36,373 nucleotides of DNA, from IMG/VR virus record IMGVR_UViG_3300042362_000084, positions 1-36,373 of that record; one strand, written 5' to 3'. How positions within the stretch are numbered: position 1 is the stretch's first letter; each line of letters begins with the position of its first letter. The position numbers and the translations under genes were made by a program. This document shows, one piece after another, positions 5,583 to 12,112 of this stretch. Source of the DNA: a virus. The notes under the pieces were generated by a model. It was given only the letters and a program-made list of their open reading frames with translations. It was not told the DNA's origin and did not search any database.

Positions 5583-6032
5583 GTGACAAAGACCCCCGAA
5601 GGCTGTGGTATTCTAGAACACGACGAGTTGTGCTTGTGTGATGTTGTCATCACAGACAAGACACCCGATAGTTATCTGGCAATACCACACGAATACCCCA
5701 ACGGAGAAGCAATCGCATACTACGGTAAGTGGAACGGCACAATCGAACACTGGTTTCAGATTTACGAAAAAGCCACCACAGGATTGCGACAGCACTACGC
5801 AGAACTTGAAGCAGAAATGAGTATTGACAAACGCAAGATAGAACCACCGAACGGTTGGAACTTCAAACGCAGAATGCCCGACGAAGTATACGAGTACCTA
5901 GTCAACGGTATCCGCAGAGGTATCAAGCCTACAGCCCTGAGAAATGAACTCATTCAAGAGTTCGACTACACGATAGACAGGTCGTATGTGACCAAGTTGA
6001 AAGACCGACTAAAAGCAAAAGGAGTTCTGTGA
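5583..6032 (+). CDS. Hypothetical protein (149 aa) with possible C-terminal helix-turn-helix
   Basis: 149 residues from GTG at 5583. The site AAAGGAGAG lies 4 bases upstream. An ATG-TGA start-stop pair (5581-5586) overlaps this start in another frame. The N-terminus has a Cys cluster (GCGILEHDELCLC). The C-terminal 55 residues (DEVYEYLVNGIRRGIKPTALRNELI...YVTKLKDRLKAKG) look like a helix-turn-helix with a recognition helix near the end. It opens the replication block and overlaps the nuclease gene by four bases. It could be an origin-binding or regulatory protein acting on the structured region just upstream; this is inferred from position. Confidence 0.65.
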   Translation: MTKTPEGCGILEHDELCLCDVVITDKTPDSYLAIPHEYPNGEAIAYYGKWNGTIEHWFQIYEKATTGLRQHYAELEAEMSIDKRKIEPPNGWNFKRRMPDEVYEYLVNGIRRGIKPTALRNELIQEFDYTIDRSYVTKLKDRLKAKGVL

Positions 6033-6880
6033 GATTAGCAGAAGATGGAAAGATTTGGGTACGCCAGTCGTGGCTGAATGACATAATGATTTGCCCCGAG
6101 CGTTCACGGCTCGGTGTCATAATGCCAGAGTGGCGCACAGGTTCAGATGCTACACACATCGGCACCGCCGTTCACGCCGGTATCGAAGATTACCTGACGA
6201 ACGAAGGTGACGGTAAGAAGGTAGCGGTGGAAACACTGAAGGAACTTATCGAGACCGAACCGTTCCGAATCAACTCGACAAGTGGAACCGACGAAATGTT
6301 TATGTACACCGAGTTGCTGTACGGCACATTCATTAGAGACATCGCACCCAGCGTTGTCAAAGGTGGCAAGTGTGAACAGAAGTTCGGCGTCAAACTATAC
6401 GACCTACCCGAAGACACATCCCTACCATTCGACGCACAGCCTTCTGTGTGGCTGGGTGGCACTATCGACTACATCGACCCCAACGGTGTAATCTGGGATT
6501 GGAAGACAGCGGCTCGCAAGTATTCACAAGGCGAGAAACAACGACAAGCCATTCAAGCATCGGCATACGCATTAGCGTGTGTTGAGAACGGATGGTCAAA
6601 AGAATTTCCTGTACGCTTCAACTATGGCGTGATGACCCGCACTAAAAACAGTGCAGGCCAAATCGTTCCTGTTGTGCGAACGGAAGCACACATCGACTGG
6701 TTCAAACACCAAGTCCAGTCGGTTGTGCAATCGTGTACATCCTTGGGGTTAGAAACCCCTTGGATTGCAAACGACCAACACGGTCTCTGCTCAGAGAAGT
6801 GGTGCCCGTACTGGTCAATCTGTAAGGGGTCACGCATCAGTGACAACGACAACAACCCATTGGAGGTTAGCAATGGATAA
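6029..6880 (+). CDS. Cas4/RecB-like PD-(D/E)XK exonuclease with Fe-S Cys cluster
   Basis: 283 residues; GTG at 6029 in a GTGA overlap, with AAAAGGAG upstream. Family signatures: Cys22 (MICPERSRL); GTAVHAGIED at 45-54; the nuclease core LGGTIDYI with Asp147, then DWKT with Asp157 and Lys159; QASAY with Gln176 and Tyr180; and three C-terminal Cys (254, 259, 265) in CSEKWCPYWSIC. Cys22 plus these three match the Fe-S cluster layout of Cas4 and AddB-type nucleases. Phages use such exonucleases in recombination and replication, resecting DNA ends. No CRISPR array or cas1/cas2 is present, so it is not part of an adaptation module here. Strong family call. Confidence 0.85.
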   Translation: MRLAEDGKIWVRQSWLNDIMICPERSRLGVIMPEWRTGSDATHIGTAVHAGIEDYLTNEGDGKKVAVETLKELIETEPFRINSTSGTDEMFMYTELLYGTFIRDIAPSVVKGGKCEQKFGVKLYDLPEDTSLPFDAQPSVWLGGTIDYIDPNGVIWDWKTAARKYSQGEKQRQAIQASAYALACVENGWSKEFPVRFNYGVMTRTKNSAGQIVPVVRTEAHIDWFKHQVQSVVQSCTSLGLETPWIANDQHGLCSEKWCPYWSICKGSRISDNDNNPLEVSNG

Positions 6881-7259
6881 GGATAAGTCAATCATCACAC
6901 AGGTCGCTGCAAAAATTGCAAGTGAACTTACTTGCAACAAGGCAGACATTGGTTTGTTTGCCGACAACTTTGAAGCAGTTACCGAACTGTTGCTCAGTGC
7001 AATCTACAACGGCGCAACACCAACCGCTGAACAGATTGTGCAGGCTGCATTCCCAACAGCAACATCTGCAGACTTCACTGTTCGAATCAAGAACGACCAG
7101 CAAGGCCCAATCCCTGCGTGGCTGATTACAGCGTGTCAAAAGGATGGCGTCACAGAAGTGTACGACAACCGTGGCGACCTCGCTGCAAATCCGAAGCGTC
7201 CTTGGTTCAAGGCTGTGAACGACAAAGAAAAAGCATACTGGCCACCTAAGGGAGCATAA
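6873..7259 (+). CDS. Hypothetical protein (128 aa), candidate ssDNA-binding or recombination accessory
   Basis: 128 residues. ATG at 6873 with TTGGAGGTTAGCA upstream and an 8-base overlap with the nuclease gene. The N-terminal half is helical (ITQVAAKIASELTCNKADIGLFADNFEAVTELL, described in part). The C-terminal half (IPAWLITACQKDGVTEVY, NPKRPWFKAVNDK) contains aromatic and basic residues as in small DNA-binding proteins. Its place between exonuclease and helicase suggests a role in replication or annealing. I cannot assign a family, and the ssDNA-binding idea is position-based only. Confidence 0.65.
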   Translation: MDKDKSIITQVAAKIASELTCNKADIGLFADNFEAVTELLLSAIYNGATPTAEQIVQAAFPTATSADFTVRIKNDQQGPIPAWLITACQKDGVTEVYDNRGDLAANPKRPWFKAVNDKEKAYWPPKGA

Positions 7260-8314
7260 TGCGACTAACGCTTGAACAAATTCAAGCGGGATGGAACGAA
7301 GTGGGGGCAGACACACAGGTGTCTGCTCCCATCTCGTCGTTAGCCCGCGAATACAAACACTATGTGCCACTCACAGAAGCCGCACACTCATTCGTACGGT
7401 GGGCACAGTCCCCCGAAGAACGAGTGTATCTCGGCATCGAACCGCTAGACAACGAGATGCGAGGCATCGCACCCGGCGAACTAGCAATGATGCTCGGCTA
7501 CTCACACGGTGGCAAGACACTGGTACTGTTACATACACTACGCAACAACCGTGACAAGAAGGTTGCGTTGTTTATCCCTGACGAACCCAAGACATTAGTA
7601 CTCACTAAACTTGTGTGTATGCACCACAACATTGATGCACGCATACTTGAACAGCGAGTAGCCGAAGACGACAAAGAAGCGATTGACTTGTTGCGTCAAA
7701 CAGCAGAGGAAGACTTTCCGAACCTTGCTGTATTCGACCAACCTCTCGTACCCGCAGACATGGAACGAGCCTACGGCGAAGTCTGTGACGTCTGGGGGTC
7801 TAAGCCTGACCTTATGGTTGTGGACTATCTAGAACTTGTCGAAGCAGGCGAAATGGTGCCAGAGAAAGCAGGATACCTGAAAGGTTTCGGCAGACGCCAC
7901 GACATCCCAATGTTGGTGCTTCACCAAACATCACGCTCCAGTGGTGCCGAAGGAAAGAAACTAACAATGTCGTCAGGTGCGTACGGTGGTGAACAACAAG
8001 CCACCAGCATCATCGGTGTACGCCGTAAGAAGTACGAGATTATGTCAGAGATAAACGACCTACGCGAAAAGCTGGACCGCAACCACAGCGAGAAAGCACA
8101 GGAACGTCTAGAGTCTCTGGTGTATGACCAGCGTATCCACGAATACACAGTCACCCTCAGTTTGCTGAAGAACAAACGTCCGGGTGGTACACTGGTAGAC
8201 GATGTTGACTTCGAGTTGGACATCAAGACAGGCCGACTGTGGGAACTGAAGCCTGGCGAACTACCCGACCAGTATCTACGGAGGGCGCAATGGTCACAAT
8301 CAGAGTTCCAATAA
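7259..8314 (+). CDS. DnaB-like (SF4) helicase / RecA-fold ATPase
   Basis: 351 residues; ATG at 7259 shares one base with the previous stop. One RecA-fold domain: Walker A GYSHGGKT at 80-87; IPDEP with a probable catalytic Glu109; Walker B LMVVDYLEL with Asp189; VLHQTSR near 220; and a GGEQQATSIIG stretch. This matches the C-terminal ATPase of replicative helicases, which load as hexamers and unwind the fork. It lacks the usual N-terminal primase-interaction domain and is shorter than the roughly 450 residues of full DnaB, fitting the separate primase encoded next. A RadA/Sak4-type recombinase is the main alternative. Good confidence in the fold, less in the exact role. Confidence 0.85.
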   Translation: MRLTLEQIQAGWNEVGADTQVSAPISSLAREYKHYVPLTEAAHSFVRWAQSPEERVYLGIEPLDNEMRGIAPGELAMMLGYSHGGKTLVLLHTLRNNRDKKVALFIPDEPKTLVLTKLVCMHHNIDARILEQRVAEDDKEAIDLLRQTAEEDFPNLAVFDQPLVPADMERAYGEVCDVWGSKPDLMVVDYLELVEAGEMVPEKAGYLKGFGRRHDIPMLVLHQTSRSSGAEGKKLTMSSGAYGGEQQATSIIGVRRKKYEIMSEINDLREKLDRNHSEKAQERLESLVYDQRIHEYTVTLSLLKNKRPGGTLVDDVDFELDIKTGRLWELKPGELPDQYLRRAQWSQSEFQ

Positions 8315-9219
8315 CCCCCTACATCCTTGATTCATTCACCACCCTGTTCCGTGGGCGTGGAGATGTGTACGGCTCTTGGGCTGGTGGATGCGTACGCAAG
8401 CCACTCAACAGCGACACATTCCTAGGACACCTACAAGGTGATGAACTGATTGGCGTGTATCCGCTACTGCCATACAAAAGCAGTTGGTACACCGTGTGGG
8501 GATGCACAGACATCGACGTTGATGACCTAGACAGTGCACGCAACATACAAATGGCGTTCACAATCAAAGACATCAAATCGTGGGTTGAGAAAACACGGCG
8601 TGGATACCACGTCTGGGTTTTCGCAGACTCGCTTATACCAGCCGCCACAATGCGACGAGCATTCCTCGCCGCACACCAAGCGGTCAACTACCCAGCAAAA
8701 GAAGTAAACCCAAAGCAAGAATCCGCAGGAACAGGCTACGGCAACTACGTACGCCTACCATACCCCAACGCTATCGAAGGAAGATACGATGAAAGATACA
8801 TTCTCGACGACAATGATGAGCCGCTACCACTGCAACGCTTCCTGCCCGAAGCACTGCAACAGCGAGCCACCTTCGAACAGTTGGACGGAATCGCACAACT
8901 CTGGAAAGAACCACAAAGAGTTCACGTCATCCATCAAGAAACCAGCGCAGACGTCAAATCCATCCTCAGAAAAGCAGGAGCAATCCCATATGTTATATGG
9001 CGCGACGGACCCCTCGAAGGAGCAGACCGTTCTTCGACTCTCTTTCGACTTGCGTGTAAACTTAGAGACGCAGGTTGCACAGCTGGAGAGAGTTTTGCGG
9101 TTCTTAAATCTGGCGATTCCAGGTGGGGCAAATTCTATCTCCGTTCAGACGGTGACCAAGAACTCATCAAAATCATAGAACGCTCATACAACATCATTTG
9201 GGACGGTAGAAATGCGTAA
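8290..9219 (+). CDS. Archaeo-eukaryotic-type primase (AEP/PrimPol-like)
   Basis: 309 residues. ATG at 8290 is chosen because ACGGAGGGCGCA is an excellent site; the 25-base overlap with the helicase gene points to coupled translation. AEP motifs: GCTDIDVDD with Asp74 and Asp76 (metal-binding DxD), RRGYHVWVF with His107 (the G-x-H motif of the family), and a later GNYVRLPYP. AEPs make primers, and several also extend DNA (PrimPol). The C-terminal 120 residues are helical and may be a priming-helper domain or DNA contact. Since no family A or B polymerase is seen in this apparently complete genome, polymerase activity is an interesting possibility but unproven. Confidence 0.8.
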   Translation: MVTIRVPITPYILDSFTTLFRGRGDVYGSWAGGCVRKPLNSDTFLGHLQGDELIGVYPLLPYKSSWYTVWGCTDIDVDDLDSARNIQMAFTIKDIKSWVEKTRRGYHVWVFADSLIPAATMRRAFLAAHQAVNYPAKEVNPKQESAGTGYGNYVRLPYPNAIEGRYDERYILDDNDEPLPLQRFLPEALQQRATFEQLDGIAQLWKEPQRVHVIHQETSADVKSILRKAGAIPYVIWRDGPLEGADRSSTLFRLACKLRDAGCTAGESFAVLKSGDSRWGKFYLRSDGDQELIKIIERSYNIIWDGRNA

Positions 9220-9550
9220 ACACAAACAAACCTTCAGGTTTCGTCCCAAGGTGAAACAGCGACCAAGACTAGGGCGTAGAGGGCGGGTATTCACACCCGC
9301 CCAAACCCTAGAGTTTGAACGCCTAGTACGAGAAGCCTACGATGGGTTCTGCGCAGAGAAGCCAGTGTCACTGGTCATCAGCCTGTACAAAGATAAGTTC
9401 ACAGTCACGCTAACAGAGTATGATACACTAGAGCCAAGCCCTTTACGTGGGGACATCGACAACTACGCCAAGTCAATCCTCGACGGTTTGAACGGTGTTG
9501 CATACATAGATGACAAACTGGTTTACAAACTGCAGGTGACAAAACGATGA
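9212..9550 (+). CDS. RusA-like Holliday junction resolvase
   Basis: 112 residues; ATG at 9212, 8-base overlap with the primase gene. The C-terminal half shows the RusA pattern RGDIDNYAKSILDGLNGV with Asp81, Asp83, Asn84, Lys87 and Asp91, then YIDDKLV with Asp100/Asp101. These acidic residues hold the catalytic metal. The very basic N-terminus (KHKQTFRFRPKVKQRPRLGRR, shown in part) fits DNA binding. RusA enzymes cut four-way junctions, here probably resolving branched replication or recombination DNA before packaging. The length is normal for the family. Confidence 0.88.
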   Translation: MRKHKQTFRFRPKVKQRPRLGRRGRVFTPAQTLEFERLVREAYDGFCAEKPVSLVISLYKDKFTVTLTEYDTLEPSPLRGDIDNYAKSILDGLNGVAYIDDKLVYKLQVTKR

Positions 9551-10008
9551 GCAAAAATTCTGACTGGGACATCCCGGCATCAAACTTCAATTTCAAAAAG
9601 GATTTACAGTATGGACAACAAGGAGAAAAATTCGTACAATCGTTTCTTGACTCTCTTAGCGGAGGAGCGTTCGAGGTTAAAACAGACAGATACAGGAATG
9701 GGCGAATGGCGGTCGAGGTTGAGCAAAACCCGTATCGCAAAACAGATGAAGAAGGCGTCCAAGTCTGGAAACCGTCAGGCATCAACGTCACCAAAGCCCA
9801 ATGGTGGGTTTACGTCTACACCCTAGACGGCAAAGAAGGAGCATTCGCTGTTATATCTGTTAAGCGTTTAAAGAAGTACATCAAGAAGAACAAGAAGAAT
9901 CTGAAGATGATGGACTTTGCTAAACGTTCCAGCAACCCAGCACGTGGATGGATTATCGAACCAGAACAAGTGATGGATATGATGTATAACGAACTGTACG
10001 ATGAATGA
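9547..10008 (+). CDS. Putative PD-(D/E)XK-type endonuclease (153 aa)
   Basis: 153 residues; ATG at 9547 in a four-base ATGA overlap with RusA. The N-terminal half reads QQGEKFVQSFLDSL then FEVKTDRYRNGRMAVEVE. A Gly-x-x-Gly-Glu helix followed by ExK and a later Glu pair resembles small phage PD-(D/E)XK or restriction-like nucleases. The C-terminus is Lys-rich (KRLKKYIKKNKKNLK), suiting DNA contact. With RusA next door it may process branched or host DNA. Fold assignment is plausible by eye only. Confidence 0.6.
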   Translation: MSKNSDWDIPASNFNFKKDLQYGQQGEKFVQSFLDSLSGGAFEVKTDRYRNGRMAVEVEQNPYRKTDEEGVQVWKPSGINVTKAQWWVYVYTLDGKEGAFAVISVKRLKKYIKKNKKNLKMMDFAKRSSNPARGWIIEPEQVMDMMYNELYDE

Positions 10009-10825
10009 ATTCAAACCCATACGGTCAACTGCAGACAGGCTTCCCGACAACGAAATCGAAGCACTGATGATGGCTAAACCGTTTGAAGAACCAGCAGGAA
10101 ACAACGAAGACTTAATGGTGCTACGAGAAGCAGTCGCTGCAATCGTAGACGAACTCGGTGAACGAGACCTGTGGATTATCAACGCCTGTATTAGCGAAGG
10201 CAAATCTTTACAAAAGATTGCCGACGAATTAGGTATGACCAAGACACACGTATGGCGTTTACGCAATCAAGCATTTGAAAAACTAAGAGGAGTAATGATG
10301 ACCGACACAACAATCCGCAAGCACGTACGTTTAGCAACCACGTGGGAGCAGTCAGCAATGCAGTGGGTGATGTACCTGTCGGGTATTGAACACGACCAAT
10401 CACTGTCACCAACAATCAGCAGAATGCGTTCCTACATTGACTCGCTAGAAGAAGTGTACAGAACAGATGAAGAGATTGCTGGCACACAGCAAGCATTCGA
10501 ATACATCGCGGCAACAGCAATTGCCGCAATGCGATACCGAGAAATCTGGGACACAGGATACATGGTGTCCACACTCTGCAAGAAACAACACGACTACGGA
10601 CACGGCAACATTAACCGCTTCGGCATCTACGGTGTTATCGTCCGACTCAGCGACAAAATTGAACGACTGGAAAACCTAAACAAAATTGAAACACCACACA
10701 ACGAATCAAAACACGACACCTTACTGGACATCGTTGGCTACTGCGTTATCGCACTAATGCTAATGGATGATACTTTCAACCTAGACTTAGGAGATGACTA
10801 TGGAACAGCAACCGGACACGAATAA
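10001..10825 (+). CDS. Fusion: sigma-region-4-like HTH plus DUF1599-like domain
   Basis: 274 residues; ATG at 10001, overlapping the previous gene by 8 bases (a second ATG lies at 10005 in another frame). Residues 45-97 (ELGERDLWIINACI, SLQKIADELGMTKTHVWRLR) form a sigma-70 region-4-like helix-turn-helix. Residues 190-255 (KKQHDYGHGNINRFGIYG, VRLSDKIERLENL, HDTLLDIVGYCVIAL) resemble DUF1599, a nucleotide-modification-associated, MazG-like helical domain. The two are linked by a helical stretch. In-frame ATGs at 10294 and 10297 follow AAGAGGAGTA, so the second domain may also be made alone. A late transcription factor is one option. Domain calls are good, the function of the fusion unknown. 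Confidence 0.75.
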   Translation: MNEFKPIRSTADRLPDNEIEALMMAKPFEEPAGNNEDLMVLREAVAAIVDELGERDLWIINACISEGKSLQKIADELGMTKTHVWRLRNQAFEKLRGVMMTDTTIRKHVRLATTWEQSAMQWVMYLSGIEHDQSLSPTISRMRSYIDSLEEVYRTDEEIAGTQQAFEYIAATAIAAMRYREIWDTGYMVSTLCKKQHDYGHGNINRFGIYGVIVRLSDKIERLENLNKIETPHNESKHDTLLDIVGYCVIALMLMDDTFNLDLGDDYGTATGHE

Positions 10826-10985
10826 AGAAAAGACAACCATCGACCAGTTTTGGATTGTTGCAAACATATTTTCAATCATTGCATTCCTCGAAGACAAGTT
10901 CACACCGTTAGCGGTAGAGCAGATTGTTGCAGCCGCAACATCAATCGAAGAAGCAATGCGTAAGGAGTCTGAAGATTCAGAATGA
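10800..10985 (+). CDS. Hypothetical protein (61 aa)
   Basis: 61 residues. ATG at 10800 is preferred over 10794 because AGGAG sits six bases upstream of it. One hydrophobic helix (FWIVANIFSIIAFLEDKF) is probably amphipathic or membrane-touching, followed by an acidic helix (VAAATSIEEAMRKESEDSE). It overlaps the previous gene by 26 bases and the next by four. Family not recognised. Confidence 0.6.
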   Translation: MEQQPDTNKEKTTIDQFWIVANIFSIIAFLEDKFTPLAVEQIVAAATSIEEAMRKESEDSE

Positions 10986-11161
10986 GTTCAACACAGTTCA
11001 CCGTCGCTTTCCACATACCAGTGGATGTGGCAGAACTGTACAGGATACTTGCACAACACTACGGTGAAAGAAACATCGAGATTGGTGCAGGTATCCTAGT
11101 TAACGGACTACCTCAAGACTGGATAGTGGTATCAAATGAGCGAAGAATCAGAATGGATTAA
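10982..11161 (+). CDS. Small hypothetical protein (59 aa)
   Basis: 59 residues. ATG at 10982 overlaps the previous stop (ATGA), TAA at 11159-11161. Sequence elements FTVAFHIPVDVAELYRIL and IGAGILVNGLPQDWIVV suggest a compact alpha/beta fold. The following gene starts 26 bases before its end. There is no clear ribosome binding site beyond coupling. Family not recognised. Confidence 0.55.
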   Translation: MSSTQFTVAFHIPVDVAELYRILAQHYGERNIEIGAGILVNGLPQDWIVVSNERRIRMD

Positions 11162-11414
11162 AAACCTAGTCCCACCCGAAGACATTGCAGACATCGAATC
11201 AAACGCCAAACGAATCGAAGAAGCACACGGCACATTCTACGAGATGAGCGTAATGATGAGCCTAGAAGATATGAAAGACGCTGTGCGTGCCGGATACGGT
11301 ATGCGAATCGGAGACGAAGAAGCGTGGATGCTGGGAGTCAGCATCCTGATGTCCCTGTTGGGAACAATGGAAGTAGCACTTAAGAAAGACGAAATCAATA
11401 TTTGGGAAGACTAA
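11136..11414 (+). CDS. Hypothetical acidic protein (92 aa)
   Basis: 92 residues; ATG at 11136. The protein is acidic and helical (EDIADIESNAKRIEEAHGTF; VMMSLEDMKDAVRAGYG), ending with a hydrophobic helix (EEAWMLGVSILMSLLGTMEVAL, shown in part) and IWED. That helix has internal charged residues and is more likely buried than transmembrane. It overlaps its upstream neighbour by 26 bases and shares one base with the next start. Family not recognised. Confidence 0.65.
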   Translation: MSEESEWIKNLVPPEDIADIESNAKRIEEAHGTFYEMSVMMSLEDMKDAVRAGYGMRIGDEEAWMLGVSILMSLLGTMEVALKKDEINIWED

Positions 11415-11572
11415 TGGGAAGAAGCGTAACAAGGAGACGCAAACCACCAAGGCTTGCTAAACCAAGAAACAAATCATTAACATCATCACATCCCAGACCA
11501 GTGAAGATAACCTACATGGAAGGTTACGGACCTGAAGGAAAACTTAAAGAACCAACAGATGGCCACCCTTAG
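11414..11572 (+). CDS. Basic miniprotein (52 aa), last gene of the plus arm
   Basis: 52 residues: ATG at 11414 (TAATG overlap), TAG at 11570-11572. The first 30 residues are very basic (MGRSVTRRRKPPRLAKPRNK) and probably disordered, suiting nucleic-acid binding. The second half is mixed (TYMEGYGPEGKLKEPTDG). The terminator stem begins inside its last codons. Family not recognised; moderate confidence that it is expressed. Confidence 0.55.
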   Translation: MGRSVTRRRKPPRLAKPRNKSLTSSHPRPVKITYMEGYGPEGKLKEPTDGHP

Positions 11573-11584
11573 GGGTGGCCTTTT
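11561..11584 (+). terminator. Intrinsic terminator ending the plus arm
   Basis: GGCCACCC and GGGTGGCC form a perfect 8-bp stem around TTAG, followed directly by TTTTG on the plus strand. It lies between two convergent arms. The minus-strand side has no T-run after the stem, so it mainly stops plus-strand transcription; a reverse effect would be weaker. Confidence 0.9.
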
Positions 11585-11590
11585 GTCGTT

Positions 11591-12112
11591 TCAGGCATCA
11601 ACTTTCTGCCAATGCCATGCCTCAAACTCGGGGTTCTTTTTACCGTTAGGCAACGTCGGCTTGCCCTGCAAATAAAAACCATACGCCGGTGCGTTCACAT
11701 CCAGCCACGCCAACACCTTCGGATTGCGCACATCAATATCAACAGCCAAACCGTAGCCGTGATTCGACGCTCCAGGAGTCGCACAAGGTGACATACCCTT
11801 ACGCAAATACCACACACGACCATCAAACTTGCGTGTCACCTGAGGAACACGACCCTCATCCTTAAGGCTGTATCTGCTCATAAACAGGGCGTGCTGACTC
11901 TGATATGAACGGTACGAACCAATGTTGCGCAACGTGATGCCATCACGCTTTGCGTGAGTGTGCATCTGATTAAACGCCTGAGCAACAGGACGATACAGAA
12001 AGCCGCCACCTTTCATCTTACCCATCAAACGCACAGGCAACTTACCGTTAGGAACCGCGCTTAATTTAGCGGGCACAACCAAACGTTTTGTTGGATACTT
12101 TAACTTAGCCAT
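11591..12112 (-). CDS. M15-family (VanY-like) D-Ala-D-Ala peptidase, endolysin
   Basis: 173 residues; last gene of the minus arm, with AAAGGGG upstream of the start. Zinc ligands fit the M15 family: SNHGYGLAVDID (His118, Asp125) and EAWHWQ (catalytic Glu164, His167). GSYRSYQSQ at 65-73 is the usual substrate-side motif. These enzymes cut peptide bonds in the cell-wall stem peptide. There is no signal peptide or separate wall-binding domain, so export needs a holin (candidates at 32915-33276). The first 30 basic residues may bind the wall. As the only obvious soluble lysin it is the likely endolysin. Confidence 0.88.
   Translation of the reverse strand: MAKLKYPTKRLVVPAKLSAVPNGKLPVRLMGKMKGGGFLYRPVAQAFNQMHTHAKRDGITLRNIGSYRSYQSQHALFMSRYSLKDEGRVPQVTRKFDGRVWYLRKGMSPCATPGASNHGYGLAVDIDVRNPKVLAWLDVNAPAYGFYLQGKPTLPNGKKNPEFEAWHWQKVDA

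Noticed and set aside
5356-5586. 76-residue open frame on the plus strand after the 4960 gene
   Set aside because: It reads out of frame through the zinc-ribbon miniprotein and then through the G-quadruplex and hairpin; no ribosome site, low-complexity product.
6029-6880. CRISPR-Cas adaptation module (because of the Cas4-like protein)
   Set aside because: No repeat-spacer array and no cas1 or cas2 in the window; Cas4-like nucleases are common in phages by themselves.
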